A stretch of DNA of 38,300 bases from Mycobacterium sp. (GCA_020438905.1 JAGQTQ010000125.1:1-38300), one strand, 5' to 3'; positions 27,974-38,113 are shown, numbered from the stretch's first letter. Notes: generated from the sequence alone by a model not told the origin. A program made the numbers and translations.

Positions 27974-30868
27974 CTACCGGTCGAGGGCGGGCGGTCCGGC
28001 CGGCCGGGCCGCGGAGCGCCGGCGCGCGCGGCGCAGGGGGGCGGCGGCAACAACGGGCTGCGCATTGCCGGCGTCCTCGTCAGCCTCGTCGTCGGGGTCC
28101 CCATCATCAAGGTCGCTGTTGTCCCCGTCGACGATTTCGAGGGCTTCGTCCTCTTCGATGGCCTCGTCGTCGATCGCGTCCTCGTCGACCTCGTCGAGTT
28201 CGATGTCGTCGTCATCATCATCGTCATCGTCATCGTCGTCATCGTCGTCGTCGTCGAGATCCTCGTCGTCGTCATCATCCTCATCGCCGAGATCGTCTTC
28301 GTCCTTGCCGGCGGCCTCGTCGCGGCCCTCATCCTCGAGTTCCTCGGAGGCCAACTCCTCGAGGGCCTCGATTTCGGCCTCTTCCGCGCCGTCCTCGTCG
28401 CCGTCCTCGTCGTCATTCTTCGCCGCGGCCATCGCCTTGAACATCGGGTGCTCGGGACCGTGTGCGGGAACCCGCGCCACGGCCGGCTCCTCGGTCCGGG
28501 GCTTCTTGCCGCGCCGGTTTCGCCGACCGCCGGAGGTTTCGGACTTGCCGCGAACCGCGGCGGGCGCGTGGTCCACCGGGTCGGCGTGCACCACGATCCC
28601 GCGCCCGCTGCACTGCTGGCAGTTGGTGGAGAAGGCCTCGATCAGGCCGGTGCCCAGACGTTTGCGGGTCAGCTGCACCAAGCCCAGCGAGGTGACCTCG
28701 GACACTTGGTGGCGGGTGCGGTCGCGGGCCAGGGCCTCGGTCAGCCGGCGCAGCACCAGGTCGCGGTTGGACTCCAGCACCATGTCGATGAAGTCGATGA
28801 CCACGATGCCGCCGATATCGCGCAGCCGCAGTTGGCGAACGATCTCCTCGGCCGCCTCCAGGTTGTTCTTGGTGACGGTCTGCTCGAGATTGCCGCCGGC
28901 CCCGGTGAACTTGCCGGTGTTGACGTCGACGACGGTCATCGCCTCGGTCCGGTCGATGACCAGCGTGCCGCCGGAGGGCAGCCACACCTTGCGGTCCATG
29001 GCCTTGACCAGTTGCTCGTCGATGCGATGAACGGCGAACACGTCCGGCCCGTCACCGCCGGGCGGGTCGTACTTGGTCAGCTTGGCGACCAGTTCCGGGT
29101 CGACGGAGTTGACGTAGCCGGTGATCGTCTCCCACGCGTGATCGCCGGAGACGATCAAGCCCGAGAAGTCCTCGTTGAACAGATCGCGGATGACCTTGAC
29201 CAGGACGTCGGGCTCCTCGTAGAGCGGCACCGCGGCCCCGGCCTTGTTGCCCTTGACCCGTTCGGCCTCCTCGGCGATCTTGGCCCAGCGTTCCTGCAAC
29301 CGATTGACGTCGGCGCGGATGTCTTCTTCCTTGACGCCCTCCGAGGCGGTGCGGATGATCACGCCGGCCTCGGCAGGCACCACCTCGCGCAGAATCTCCT
29401 TGAGCCGCTGGCGTTCGGTGTCGGGAAGCTTACGGCTGATACCGGTCGACGACGCCCCCGGCACGTAGACCAGGTAGCGGCCGGCCAGCGACACCTGCGT
29501 GGTCAGGCGGGCGCCCTTGTGGCCGACGGGATCCTTGCTGACCTGGACCACGACGTAGTCGCCCGGCTTGAGCGCCTGCTCGATCTTGCGATTGGACCCG
29601 CCGAGTCCGGCGGCCTCCCAGTTGACCTCGCCGGCATACAGCACGCCGTTGCGGCCGCGGCCGATGTCGACGAAGGCCGCCTCCATCGAAGGCAGCACGT
29701 TCTGCACGATGCCCAGATAGATGTTGCCGACCAGGGACGCCGAGCCCGATGAGGTCACGAAGTGCTCGACGACGATGCCGTCCTCGAGAACCGCGATCTG
29801 GGTGTAGCGCGAACCCTGGTTCGGCGGTTCGGCGCGGACCTTGTCGCGCACCACCATCACCCGGTCGACAGCCTCCCGGCGGGCCAGGAACTCGGCTTCG
29901 GTCAGGATCGGCGGGCGACGGCGGCCGGCGTCACGGCCGTCGCGGCGACGTTGCCGCTTGGCCTCCAGACGGGTGGAGCCGCTGATGCCCTGGATCTCGT
30001 TGGATTCGGAGCGGGAGTTCTTCTCGCGCGGGGCGCGCTCGTGGACGACGGTGTTCGGCGGGTCGTCCGGTGAGCTCGAGTCCGTGTCCTCGGCACCGCC
30101 ACCCCCGGCGGGCCGGCGGCGCCGACGGCGCCGGCGCCGGGTACCGCTTTTGGCGCCGGCCGACTCATCGTCGACGTCTTCGCCGGTATCGACCTCGGAT
30201 TGGTCATCCTGATCATCAGGGTTCGCCACGGCAGAGTCCTCCGCAGCGTCCTCGGCACCGGCCTCCTCGCCGTCCGGTCCACCCTGTTCGCCCCGCCCAC
30301 GGCCACGGCCACGACGGCCGCGACGGCGCCGACGGTTGGACGGCCGGTCCCCGGATTCGGCGTCGGACTCGTCCTCGGACTCCTCGGCATCGGCGTTCTC
30401 GTCAGCGTCCTCGCGGTCATCACCGTCCTTGCGGTGTTTGGCGGGGGCAGGCGGCGCGGCGGCGACGGGCTGCGGTGCGACGAACAGCGGCATGTAGGCG
30501 GGTGTCTCGGCTTCCGGGGTCTCCAGAATCAGCCGGGACTCCGGCTCGACCTCGGCCTGCGGTTCAGCGGCGGCCTGTTCGTCAGCAGGCTGTTCTTGGG
30601 AGGCGGCACTCTCCTCGGCGGCCCGGGCCTCGGCGGCCAAGACATCGCGCACCTTCAGGGCATCGGTCTGGTCGACGCTGGACTGCGCACTGCGGGTGCG
30701 TCCGTCCAGTTCCCTCAGCGCGTCGAGCACCCGCCTGCTAGTGGTGCCCAGGACCCTGGCCAGGGTGTGGACCCTCAGCCGTTCGGGCAACTCCAACTCG
30801 CCGACCGGGGACGAGAGCCCCGGCGACGAGGCTTCGGGCAGATCCTGGTTGCGATCATCATCGGCCAC
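27974..30868 (-). CDS. rne: Ribonuclease E/G family endoribonuclease
   Basis: A 964-residue protein, the main mRNA-decay and rRNA-processing endonuclease in mycobacteria. Order: a disordered N-terminal third with acidic stretches and an Arg-rich patch ([18 protein letters not shown]); an S1-like region (FVDIGRGRNGVLYAGEVNWE); the RNase E catalytic core with VDVNTGKFTG and GGIVVIDFIDM; the Zn-link cysteines in TNCQQCSGRGIVVH; and a C-terminal tail that is extremely Asp/Glu-rich. The N- and C-terminal arms around a central core match the mycobacterial layout. GTG start with GAGGAG 5 nt upstream and a 5' UTR of probably 230 nt or so. Confidence 0.95.
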   Translation of the reverse strand: MADDDRNQDLPEASSPGLSSPVGELELPERLRVHTLARVLGTTSRRVLDALRELDGRTRSAQSSVDQTDALKVRDVLAAEARAAEESAASQEQPADEQAAAEPQAEVEPESRLILETPEAETPAYMPLFVAPQPVAAAPPAPAKHRKDGDDREDADENADAEESEDESDAESGDRPSNRRRRRGRRGRGRGRGEQGGPDGEEAGAEDAAEDSAVANPDDQDDQSEVDTGEDVDDESAGAKSGTRRRRRRRRRPAGGGGAEDTDSSSPDDPPNTVVHERAPREKNSRSESNEIQGISGSTRLEAKRQRRRDGRDAGRRRPPILTEAEFLARREAVDRVMVVRDKVRAEPPNQGSRYTQIAVLEDGIVVEHFVTSSGSASLVGNIYLGIVQNVLPSMEAAFVDIGRGRNGVLYAGEVNWEAAGLGGSNRKIEQALKPGDYVVVQVSKDPVGHKGARLTTQVSLAGRYLVYVPGASSTGISRKLPDTERQRLKEILREVVPAEAGVIIRTASEGVKEEDIRADVNRLQERWAKIAEEAERVKGNKAGAAVPLYEEPDVLVKVIRDLFNEDFSGLIVSGDHAWETITGYVNSVDPELVAKLTKYDPPGGDGPDVFAVHRIDEQLVKAMDRKVWLPSGGTLVIDRTEAMTVVDVNTGKFTGAGGNLEQTVTKNNLEAAEEIVRQLRLRDIGGIVVIDFIDMVLESNRDLVLRRLTEALARDRTRHQVSEVTSLGLVQLTRKRLGTGLIEAFSTNCQQCSGRGIVVHADPVDHAPAAVRGKSETSGGRRNRRGKKPRTEEPAVARVPAHGPEHPMFKAMAAAKNDDEDGDEDGAEEAEIEALEELASEELEDEGRDEAAGKDEDDLGDEDDDDDEDLDDDDDDDDDDDDDDDDDIELDEVDEDAIDDEAIEEDEALEIVDGDNSDLDDGDPDDEADEDAGNAQPVVAAAPLRRARRRSAARPAGPPALDR
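28080..28300. repeat. Low-complexity triplet tract encoding the acidic tail of RNase E
   Basis: Imperfect GTC/ATC triplets on the plus strand encode long Asp runs on the minus strand, with 17 consecutive Asp at the core (about 28205-28255), flanked by mixed Asp/Glu. Codons alternate GAC and GAT irregularly, so the array is older or less slippage-prone than the polyglutamine repeat at 4130. Confidence 0.85.
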
Positions 30869-31155
30869 GTAATCTCCTCAAGCCCCCGGGCGCGTCTCGT
30901 CGACGCGGCCACGCGAGGGCTTCCGCTGTATGCCCGGGCCGGAACCCGGGCCTGTCCATGGTCTCGCTCCGACGGGCTCAAGATGATCCCGGTCAGGGCC
31001 TGGCTGAATGACGACCGTCGACGGTCCGCGCCGCACCGCGGGCCGCGGTGGTCGCGCACGTCAGCAAGTCTCATTCGGGACCGCCCGTTGCCGGACGGCC
31101 GTTACCAGTATCCCATACCGGCCGACTGGCGCGGACTCGCCGCCCCGCTACGGCG
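30869..31155 (-). promoter_or_regulatory. rne promoter and long 5' UTR
   Basis: This 287-bp gap between ndk and rne has no gene. GATACT on the minus strand (31107-31112) is a plausible -10, which would put the start site about 230 nt before the rne GTG. Long rne 5' UTRs are known in mycobacteria. A perfect 7-bp inverted repeat, GCCCGGG (30932-30938) and CCCGGGC (30945-30951) around a 6-nt loop, would form a stable hairpin in the UTR. Confidence 0.5.
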
Positions 31156-31566
31156 TCAGAGAGCGGGGAACCACAGTCCGATCTCGCGCGCCGCCGACTC
31201 CGGCGAATCCGAGCCGTGCACGAGGTTGAACTGGGTCTCCAGGCCGAAATCACCGCGGATGGTTCCGGGTGTCGCCTTCTCGACCGGATCGGTTCCACCG
31301 GCCAGCTGGCGCCACGCGGCGATGGCGCGCGGGCCCTCGACGATCGCGGCGACCACCGGGCCGGAGGTGATGAACTCCACCAACGAGCCGAAGAACGGCT
31401 TCTCGGCGTGTTCGGCGTAGTGCGCACGGGCCAGCGCGTCATCGACGTGCTTGAGTTCCAGCGCCGCGATGGTGAGTCCCTTGCGCTCGATGCGGTTGAT
31501 GATCTCGCCGATCACCCTCCGCTCGACACCGTCGGGTTTGATCAGCACAAGAGTCCGCTCAGTCAC
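31156..31566 (-). CDS. ndk: Nucleoside diphosphate kinase
   Basis: A 136-residue enzyme that equalises nucleoside triphosphate pools. Signature segments: [20 protein letters not shown], the Kpn-loop region, and the active-site histidine in [20 protein letters not shown]. The GTG start is supported by TACGCT 7 nt upstream, implying a leaderless mRNA from its own promoter inside the 17-bp gap after the DUF4233 gene. Confidence 0.98.
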   Translation of the reverse strand: MTERTLVLIKPDGVERRVIGEIINRIERKGLTIAALELKHVDDALARAHYAEHAEKPFFGSLVEFITSGPVVAAIVEGPRAIAAWRQLAGGTDPVEKATPGTIRGDFGLETQFNLVHGSDSPESAAREIGLWFPAL

Positions 31567-31573
31567 GCAGCGG

Positions 31574-31579
31574 AGCGTA
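31574..31579 (-). promoter_or_regulatory. Leaderless-type -10 element for ndk
   Basis: TACGCT on the minus strand, 7 nt before the ndk GTG. It lies within the 17-bp gap after the upstream gene's stop, so ndk can be expressed apart from valS-folC. Confidence 0.55.
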
Positions 31580-31583
31580 CCGG

Positions 31584-31973
31584 TCAGTCCTCTCCCGATT
31601 GCTGACCGGGTAACAAACCGAGTCGCTGGCGGCGCAGCACCTCGGCGCGCAGGTAGGCGATCACACCCCAGACCACGACGAAGAGCACCCCGATGAACCC
31701 GATGGCCGGATAGATCAAAAAGCCCGCGACCAGCAGCAACTGCACGCCGAGATTGGCCCAGATCGCCCAGGGGCGGCCCTGCATACCGGCCAGCAGGCCG
31801 AGCATCACCGCGAAACCGACCAGGTAGGCCGTCGACCACGGTGTGAGGCCCCCGCCGACCGCGGCGACCACGGGCAGCGCCAGCAGCACCGTGATGATCT
31901 CGAGTATGAGCGTGCCGGCCATCACCCCGCGGAAGCTCTTCCACGGGTCAGACGGGCCGGGCCGGGCCGTCAC
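31584..31973 (-). CDS. DUF4233 membrane protein (Rv2446c-like)
   Basis: A 129-residue protein with four hydrophobic segments (near 18-40, 47-62, 68-85 and 88-108) and the family feature [15 protein letters not shown]. Its GTG overlaps the folC stop (GTGA), so it is translated with folC. Actinobacterial genomes place this protein directly after folC. Function is unknown. Confidence 0.85.
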   Translation of the reverse strand: MTARPGPSDPWKSFRGVMAGTLILEIITVLLALPVVAAVGGGLTPWSTAYLVGFAVMLGLLAGMQGRPWAIWANLGVQLLLVAGFLIYPAIGFIGVLFVVVWGVIAYLRAEVLRRQRLGLLPGQQSGED

Positions 31974-33376
31974 AGCGGGTCCTTGCCGAACAGGGTGCGC
32001 GCTGCGCCGGCGGTCACGACCGAACCGGTGATCACGATGCCCGCCCCGGAGAACCCCTCGGCGGCCCGCTCGGCCAGCGCGGTAGCGGTCTCGATCGCGT
32101 CCGGGAGGGTCTGCGTGCGCACGACGCGCTCCGGCCCGAAGACCTCCTCGGCCCGTTCGGCCAGTGCGTCGACGTCCAGCGCCCGCGGTGATCCGTTATG
32201 GGTCACCACCAGCACGTCGAAGGCCGGTTCCAGTGCGGACAGGATGCCGGTGACGTCCTTGCCGTCCATCACGCTGATCACCCCCACCAGGTAGCGGAAG
32301 TCGAACTCGCTGCTCAACGCCGATGCGAGCGCGTCGGCGCCACCGGGGTTGTGCGCCGCGTCGATGAACACCGCCGGCGCGCTGCGCATCCGCTCCAGAC
32401 GGCCGGGGCTGCGCGCTGCGGCGAATCCGGCCCGGACCAACTCGGCGTCGAGCTGGCGGCCGGCCCCGGCGCCGAAGAAGGCTTCGACCGCCGCGAGCGC
32501 GACGGCGGCGTTGTGCGCCTGATGCTCACCGTGCAGCGGCAGGAAGATCTCGGAGTAGACCCCTCCGAGGCCTTGGAGTTCGAGCATCTGCCCGCCGACG
32601 GCGACCTGACGGCTCAGCACCGCGAACTCCGAGTCCTCCCGGGCCACGACGGCGTCGTTGCGCACCGCGTGCCCCAACAGCACCGCCATGGCCTCGGGCG
32701 GCTGACGACCGATCACCGCGACGGTGTCGACCGGGACGAGATCTCCGCGCGGGGCGCCGATGATGCCGGCCTTCTCCGCGGCGATCTCGCCGACGGTGGC
32801 TCCGAGGAATTCGGAGTGATCCATGCTGATCGGCGTGATCACCGCCACCGGGGCGTCGACGACGTTGGTGGCGTCCCAGCAGCCGCCCATGCCGACCTCC
32901 ACCACGGCGATATCGACCGGCGCGTCGGCGAAGGCCGCGAAGGCCATGGCGGTGATCACCTCGAACTTGCTCATCGCCGGGCCGTGATCGGCGACCGAAT
33001 GAGCGTCGGCCATCTGGACGTACGGCTCGATCTCGGTGTAGGTCTCGACGTAGCGGGCCGGGCTGATCGGCCGGTTGTCGATGGCGATCCGCTCGACCGG
33101 CGACTGCAGATGCGGGCTGGTGGTGCGCCCGGTGCGCTGACCGAACGCGGTCAGCAGCGCATCGACCATCCGCGCCACCGAGGTCTTGCCGTTGGTGCCG
33201 CCGATGTGGATCGACGGATAGTTGCGCTGCGGGGAGCCGAGCAACTCCATCAGCATTTCCATCCGGGTCGTCGAGGGGATCGGCTTGCTCTCCGGCCAGC
33301 GCTGGTCGAGCAGGTGATCCACCTGCAAAAGTGCCGCTATCTCGTCGAGTGTCGGCTCGGACTCCGGCTCGGTCAT
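31970..33376 (-). CDS. folC: Bifunctional folylpolyglutamate synthase / dihydrofolate synthase
   Basis: A 468-residue Mur-ligase-like enzyme that adds glutamate to (dihydro)folates. The ATP loop is [33 protein letters not shown] and the lower [14 protein letters not shown] are the other Mur-ligase motifs. The ATG overlaps the valS stop by 4 bases (ATGA). The valS-folC order is common in actinobacteria and Firmicutes. Confidence 0.96.
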   Translation of the reverse strand: MTEPESEPTLDEIAALLQVDHLLDQRWPESKPIPSTTRMEMLMELLGSPQRNYPSIHIGGTNGKTSVARMVDALLTAFGQRTGRTTSPHLQSPVERIAIDNRPISPARYVETYTEIEPYVQMADAHSVADHGPAMSKFEVITAMAFAAFADAPVDIAVVEVGMGGCWDATNVVDAPVAVITPISMDHSEFLGATVGEIAAEKAGIIGAPRGDLVPVDTVAVIGRQPPEAMAVLLGHAVRNDAVVAREDSEFAVLSRQVAVGGQMLELQGLGGVYSEIFLPLHGEHQAHNAAVALAAVEAFFGAGAGRQLDAELVRAGFAAARSPGRLERMRSAPAVFIDAAHNPGGADALASALSSEFDFRYLVGVISVMDGKDVTGILSALEPAFDVLVVTHNGSPRALDVDALAERAEEVFGPERVVRTQTLPDAIETATALAERAAEGFSGAGIVITGSVVTAGAARTLFGKDPL

Positions 33377-36036
33377 GCCAGCGCAGCCAGGCGCGCGGTG
33401 ATCCGGTCCACCTCTTCACCAGCCAGCTTCTGCCGGTCCCGGATCTTGTCGACGACCTCACCGGGCGCCTTGGCCAGGAACGCGTCGTTGCCGAGCTTGG
33501 CCGACGTGGCGGCGAGTTCCTTCTGGGCGGCTGCCAGGTCCTTCTCCAGCCGGCGCCGCTCGGCGGCCACGTCCACGGTCCCGGAGGTGTCCAGTTCCAC
33601 CAGGACCGTTCCGCCGGAGAGCCGCACCTCCACCTGCGCGGTGGGACGGAAGTCCGCCGACGGGTCGGTCAGCCAGGCCAGCGCCGTTACCGGCGCGGCC
33701 TGCTCGGCCAGTCCGGCCCCCTCGATGCCGCCGATCCGGGCGGGCACCTTCTGCCGGTCGGCCAGCCCCTGGTCGCTGCGGAACCGGCGCACCTCGGTGA
33801 CCAGCTTCTGCAGATCGGCGACCCGCTGCGCCGCGGTGGGATCCAGTTCGAGGCCGGAGGCCGCCGGCCACTCGGCGATCACCAGTGACTCCCGGCTGGT
33901 CAGCGACTTCCACAGCACCTCGGTGACGAACGGCATCACCGGATGCAGCAGCTTGAGCAGGGTGTCGAGCACCGCGGCCAGCACGGCGGTGGTGTGACCC
34001 ACTCCCCCGGCGAGCTGGACCTTGGCCAGCTCCAGATACCAGTCGCAGAACTCGTCCCAGGCGAAGTGATAGAGCGCCTCGCAGGCTCGGCTGAACTCGT
34101 AGCCCTCCAAGGCCGCATCGACCTCGGAACGGACCTGCTCGAGCCGGCCCAGAATCCAGCGGTCGGCGTCGGTGAGCTCGGCGGTGGCCGGTAGCGACGC
34201 CGGGGCGGCGCCGTTCATCAGCGCGAACCGGGTGGCGTTGAACAGTTTGGTGGCGAAGTTGCGCGAGGCGCGCGCGTGATCCTCGCCGATGGACAGGTCT
34301 CCCCCGGGGCTCGCGCCGCGGGCCAGGGTGAAGCGCAGGGCGTCGGCGCCGAACAACTCGACCCAGTCCAGCGGGTCGATGCCGTTGCCGCGGGACTTGC
34401 TCATCTTGCGGCCGTGTTCGTCGCGGATCAGGCCGTGCAGGAAGACGTTCTCGAACGGCACCTGCGGCCCACGATTGCCGTCGCCGGTGATGGCGGCGTC
34501 GTCGGCGACGAAGGTGCCGAACATGACCATCCGGGCCACCCAGAAGAACAGGATGTCGTAGCCGGTGACGAGAACGCTGGTGGGATAGAACTTTTCGAGA
34601 TCGGGCGTGCGGTCCGGCCACCCCATGGTGGAGAAGGGCCACAGCGCCGAGGAGAACCAAGTGTCCAGGACGTCGGGGTCCTGCTGCCAGCCCTCCGGCG
34701 GCGTCTCGTCGGGGCCGACGCAGACGGTCTCACCGTCAGGCGAGTGCCAGATCGGGATCCGGTGACCCCACCAGAGCTGGCGCGAGATGCACCAGTCGTG
34801 CATATCGTCGACCCAGGCGAACCAGCGCGGCTCCAGGCTCTTGGGGTGGATCACGATGTCGCCGCCGCGCACAGCGTCACCGGCCGCCTTGGCCATCGAG
34901 GAGACCTTGACCCACCACTGCATGCTCAGTCGGGGCTCGATCGGCTCGCCGCTGCGCTCGGAGTGCCCGACGCTGTGCAGGTAGGGGCGTTTCTCGGCGA
35001 CGATCCGGCCGTCCTCGGTCAGCGCCTGGCGTACCGCGTAGCGGGCCTCGAATCGGTCCAGCCCGTCGAATTGCGTTCCGGTATTGGCGATCCGGCCGGC
35101 GGTGTCCATGATCGTGGGCATCGGAAGGTTGTGCCGAAGGCCGATCTCGAAGTCGTTGGGGTCGTGGGCCGGGGTGACCTTGACCGCGCCGGTTCCGAAC
35201 TCCGGATCGACGTGCTCGTCGGCGACGATCACGATCTCGCGCTCCAGGAACGGGTGGGGCAGCGTGGCGCCGACCAGGTGCCGATAGCGCTCGTCATCGG
35301 GGTGCACGGCGATCGCGGTGTCGCCGAGCATCGTTTCGACCCGGGTGGTGGCCACCACGATGTGCGGCTGGTCGTCGTCGAGGGAGCCGTAGCGGAACGA
35401 GACGAGTTCGCCCTCGACCTCTTCGTACTTCACCTCGAGGTCGGAGATGGCGGTCTGCAGCACCGGCGACCAGTTGACCAGCCGCTCCGCCCGATAGATC
35501 AGACCGGCGTCGTAGAGCCGTTTGAAGATGGTGCGGACCGCACGGGACAGCCCCTCGTCCATGGTGAAGCGGTCACGGCTCCAGTCCACCCCGTCGCCGA
35601 GCCGGCGCATCTGGGCGCCGATCGTCCCCCCGGAAGTGTGCTTCCACTCCCAGACCTTCTCGATGAACCGCTCCCGGCCGAGGTCGTCCTTGTGCACGCC
35701 CTCGGCGCCGAGTTGCTTCTCCACCAGCGTCTGGGTGGCGATGCCGGCATGGTCCATTCCGGGCAGCCACAACACCTCGTAGCCCTGCATCCGCTTGCGG
35801 CGGGTCAGCGCGTCCATCAGGGTGTGGTCGAGCGCATGGCCCATGTGCAGGCTGCCGGTGACGTTCGGCGGCGGCAGCACGATCGAGTACGGCGGTTTGC
35901 CGCTGGCCGGATCGGCGGTGAAGTAACCCGCGTCGACCCACCCCTGGTAAATCTCGGTCTCTACCGCACCCGGATCCCAGGACTTGGGCAGGGCCGACGG
36001 GTCGGCGGGGGCGCGGGTGGGATCAGTGGTGGGCAC
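33373..36036 (-). CDS. valS: Valyl-tRNA synthetase
   Basis: An 887-residue class I aminoacyl-tRNA synthetase. The HIGH motif is in [19 protein letters not shown] and the KMSKS motif in [17 protein letters not shown]; an editing domain lies between ([20 protein letters not shown]), and the C-terminal coiled coil ends the protein ([18 protein letters not shown]). GTG start without a Shine-Dalgarno but with TAGAAT 6 nt upstream, indicating leaderless translation. M. tuberculosis is annotated from an internal position about 15 codons later (LPKSWDP), so the start could be questioned. Confidence 0.96.
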   Translation of the reverse strand: MPTTDPTRAPADPSALPKSWDPGAVETEIYQGWVDAGYFTADPASGKPPYSIVLPPPNVTGSLHMGHALDHTLMDALTRRKRMQGYEVLWLPGMDHAGIATQTLVEKQLGAEGVHKDDLGRERFIEKVWEWKHTSGGTIGAQMRRLGDGVDWSRDRFTMDEGLSRAVRTIFKRLYDAGLIYRAERLVNWSPVLQTAISDLEVKYEEVEGELVSFRYGSLDDDQPHIVVATTRVETMLGDTAIAVHPDDERYRHLVGATLPHPFLEREIVIVADEHVDPEFGTGAVKVTPAHDPNDFEIGLRHNLPMPTIMDTAGRIANTGTQFDGLDRFEARYAVRQALTEDGRIVAEKRPYLHSVGHSERSGEPIEPRLSMQWWVKVSSMAKAAGDAVRGGDIVIHPKSLEPRWFAWVDDMHDWCISRQLWWGHRIPIWHSPDGETVCVGPDETPPEGWQQDPDVLDTWFSSALWPFSTMGWPDRTPDLEKFYPTSVLVTGYDILFFWVARMVMFGTFVADDAAITGDGNRGPQVPFENVFLHGLIRDEHGRKMSKSRGNGIDPLDWVELFGADALRFTLARGASPGGDLSIGEDHARASRNFATKLFNATRFALMNGAAPASLPATAELTDADRWILGRLEQVRSEVDAALEGYEFSRACEALYHFAWDEFCDWYLELAKVQLAGGVGHTTAVLAAVLDTLLKLLHPVMPFVTEVLWKSLTSRESLVIAEWPAASGLELDPTAAQRVADLQKLVTEVRRFRSDQGLADRQKVPARIGGIEGAGLAEQAAPVTALAWLTDPSADFRPTAQVEVRLSGGTVLVELDTSGTVDVAAERRRLEKDLAAAQKELAATSAKLGNDAFLAKAPGEVVDKIRDRQKLAGEEVDRITARLAALA

Positions 36037-36042
36037 CGGTCG

Positions 36043-36048
36043 ATTCTA
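36043..36048 (-). promoter_or_regulatory. Leaderless-type -10 element for valS
   Basis: TAGAAT on the minus strand, 6 nt before the valS GTG. The upstream promoter region overlaps the hairpin at 36052-36092. Confidence 0.6.
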
Positions 36049-36051
36049 GAA

Positions 36052-36092
36052 ACGGGTGCGAGCAGGCCGTCCGGCGACCTGCTCGCACCCGT
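36052..36092 (-). terminator. Terminator-like hairpin after the DUF937 gene
   Basis: Arms 36052-36066 and 36078-36092 are perfectly complementary over 15 bp, with an 11-nt loop. The hairpin begins 13 nt after the DUF937 stop and is followed on the minus strand by TTCTAGAA, with only a short T run. It is the most stable hairpin found in the window. Confidence 0.75.
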
Positions 36093-36105
36093 CTAAATCG
36101 TCGAG

Positions 36106-36720
36106 TTACTTGCCGCCGCGCAGCAGCCCGCCCAGGATGCTGCCCAGCGCGCCGCCCTGGTTGCTCTGACCACCGCCCAGCACACTGCCGAGGATGGCGC
36201 CGAGCGGGTTGTTGCCACCGCCACCGCCACCGGCCGCCCCACCGAGGATGCTGCCCAGGATGTCGCCCATGCCGCCGCCCGGCGCGGCCTGCGCCTGAGC
36301 GCCCCCGGCGTTCTTCTGGGAGAACTGCTGGCCGACGTAGGCCAGCACGATGGGGGCCAGCATCGGCAGCAGCCGCTTGATGAGATCCCCGCCCGGCGCG
36401 CCGGCCCCGGACAGCGCCGAGGCGACCTGGTTGGTGTCGTTGCCGCCGAAGAGGCTGGCAACCATCTGGTTGCCCTGATTCTCGTCGAGCTGGTTGACGT
36501 CGACCCCGCCGGTCAGCAGGTCGCTCTGACCCTCGGCGACCACGACCGACTCCAGTTCGGTGGAGTCGATGTCGTCGGCCTGGACGTTTTCCTGCAGGCT
36601 GCCGAGCAGCGTGGGCACCAGGGTCGCGATGGCCTGGCTCACCTGGCCCGGGTCGGCTCCGAGTTTGTTGGCGATATCCGCCACCGGGATCTGGTTGATG
36701 AGGTCGTCGAGACCGGCCAT
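36106..36720 (-). CDS. DUF937 family protein
   Basis: A 204-residue protein starting MAGLDDLINQIPVADIANKLGAD, which matches the DUF937 pattern of small helical repeats (QVSQAIATLVPTLLGSLQEN). The C-terminal half is Gly-rich, with repeated LGSILGG units and an Asn/Gln-containing linker, and probably flexible. No signal peptide. The ATG has an AAAGGA Shine-Dalgarno 8-9 nt upstream. The family is functionally uncharacterised. Confidence 0.82.
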   Translation of the reverse strand: MAGLDDLINQIPVADIANKLGADPGQVSQAIATLVPTLLGSLQENVQADDIDSTELESVVVAEGQSDLLTGGVDVNQLDENQGNQMVASLFGGNDTNQVASALSGAGAPGGDLIKRLLPMLAPIVLAYVGQQFSQKNAGGAQAQAAPGGGMGDILGSILGGAAGGGGGGNNPLGAILGSVLGGGQSNQGGALGSILGGLLRGGK

Positions 36721-36759
36721 GTCAAAGTTCCTTTGTCGTGTTTGCCGAGAACGCCTCAG

Positions 36760-36765
36760 ACAGTA
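36760..36765 (-). promoter_or_regulatory. Candidate -10 element for the DUF937 gene
   Basis: TACTGT on the minus strand. It gives a leader of about 33 nt with a Shine-Dalgarno; no clear -35. Confidence 0.4.
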
Positions 36766-36823
36766 GTCGCCGGTGGGCGATCCGCGCATCGGTTACGCCG
36801 ACAGCGCAGTGGAGTCAGCGCAC

Positions 36824-38101
36824 TCAGTTCAGCCGGGCGGACTCCAGCGAGATGCCCGCCCCCGGGAATCGGGCCAGCAGGGCGTCGCCCATCGCGGCGG
36901 CCGGGGTGAGCACGCCGTAGAGCTCGGGCAGCTTGTCGCGGTCCATCGCCAGCGCCAGCGCGCACTCCCCCAGCATCACCGAGGTCGCCTTGTAGCCGGG
37001 ATCCCCGCTTTGGGACATGGTGGCCACGTAGCGCGCGCCGGAGCTGGTGGTGGTGTAAGTCTCGACCCGGTACCAGCCCTGATCGCGGACCTCCTGGCTG
37101 GGACCGGTGCCCGGCTTGGGCGCCAGCCGCTCGACCAGCCGGCGCGGCAGGAAGCGGAAGAACCGGCTGCCCAACGCGGCGGTGCCGGCGGTGGCCGCGG
37201 TGGCCACCGCCGAGGTGACCGGGGCGAGCACGGACGGTCCCACGCTCATGTATTCCGCGTAGCGGAAGCGGCGACCGTAGGCGTAGTCGAGCAGGGCGTT
37301 GCTGCGCCGCACGATACGGGTGTTGTACATGGCCATCACGAACCCGCCCGCCCACAGCCCGGCCAGCTCTGGGGCGATCTCGGAGCCGCGGCGCCACGGC
37401 AGGTCCGGCTGGCCGCCCAGTTCCGGCTCGGCACCGCGGTCGGAGGTCAGGGTGTAGGGGTCCTCGAGCATCTTGCGAACGTCGGGATCGCCGGAGGTGG
37501 CCCGGAACACCTCGATCATGGACGCGATCGTTCCCCCGGACACCCCGCCGGAGAAACCGCGCAGCACGAAGTTGGTGTCCAGCAGATCCCCCGCGGCGTC
37601 CTGGCGGGCGCGCCGGAACAGTTCGTAGACGGTCATGTCGGAGGGCACCGAGTCGAAGCCGCAGGCGTGCACGATCCGGGCGCCGGTGTCGACCGCCTGC
37701 TTGTAGAAGCCGTCGATGCTCTGCCGGACGAACATCGCCTCCCCGGTCAGGTCGGCATAGTCGGTGCCGGCCGCCGCGCACGCCTCGACCAGCGGCAGAC
37801 CGTATTTGCTGTAGGGGCCGACCGTCGTCACCACGACGCGGGTCGATGCGGCGATCGCCTCCAGCGTCGAGGGCTTGGCGGCGTCGGCGCTGAGAATGGG
37901 CCAGGAGTGCGCGGCCTCGCCGAGAGTCGACCGCACGGCGACCAGTTTCTCCGGCGAGCGTCCGGCCAGGGCGATCCGGGCCGTCGGGGCGGCCTTGGCG
38001 AGGTACTCGGCGGTGAGCCTGCCGACGAAGCCGGTGGCCCCGTACACGACGATGTCGAACTCGCGCCCGTTCTCATTGGAACTTTCCTTGCGACCGCTCA
38101 T
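36824..38101 (-). CDS. Saccharopine dehydrogenase-like / trans-acting enoyl reductase family protein (Rv2449c-like)
   Basis: A 425-residue protein. The N-terminal Rossmann motif is FDIVVYGATGFVGRLTAEYL, and the middle contains GPYSKYGLPLVEACA, GTDYADLTGE and ACGFDSVPSD, typical of the saccharopine dehydrogenase-like family. Related mycobacterial proteins include the trans-acting enoyl reductase of phthiocerol/phenolic glycolipid synthesis, so a lipid substrate is possible. The ATG is confirmed by TAGGTT 6 nt upstream. Monocistronic by appearance. Confidence 0.87.
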   Translation of the reverse strand: MSGRKESSNENGREFDIVVYGATGFVGRLTAEYLAKAAPTARIALAGRSPEKLVAVRSTLGEAAHSWPILSADAAKPSTLEAIAASTRVVVTTVGPYSKYGLPLVEACAAAGTDYADLTGEAMFVRQSIDGFYKQAVDTGARIVHACGFDSVPSDMTVYELFRRARQDAAGDLLDTNFVLRGFSGGVSGGTIASMIEVFRATSGDPDVRKMLEDPYTLTSDRGAEPELGGQPDLPWRRGSEIAPELAGLWAGGFVMAMYNTRIVRRSNALLDYAYGRRFRYAEYMSVGPSVLAPVTSAVATAATAGTAALGSRFFRFLPRRLVERLAPKPGTGPSQEVRDQGWYRVETYTTTSSGARYVATMSQSGDPGYKATSVMLGECALALAMDRDKLPELYGVLTPAAAMGDALLARFPGAGISLESARLN

Positions 38102-38107
38102 GGGGCC

Positions 38108-38113
38108 AACCTA
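38108..38113 (-). promoter_or_regulatory. Leaderless-type -10 element for the Rv2449c-like gene
   Basis: TAGGTT on the minus strand, 6 nt before the ATG at 38101. It lies in the 38-bp gap between this gene and the upstream one. Confidence 0.55.

Noticed and set aside
27974-28440. Plus-strand serine-rich protein reading through the triplet tract
   Set aside because: It is the complement of the Asp/Glu codons of RNase E; rne has conserved catalytic motifs continuing through this gene on the minus strand.
36037-36105. T-box riboswitch upstream of valS
   Set aside because: The leader is too short and lacks T-box sequence and specifier loops; a leaderless promoter explains the start better.
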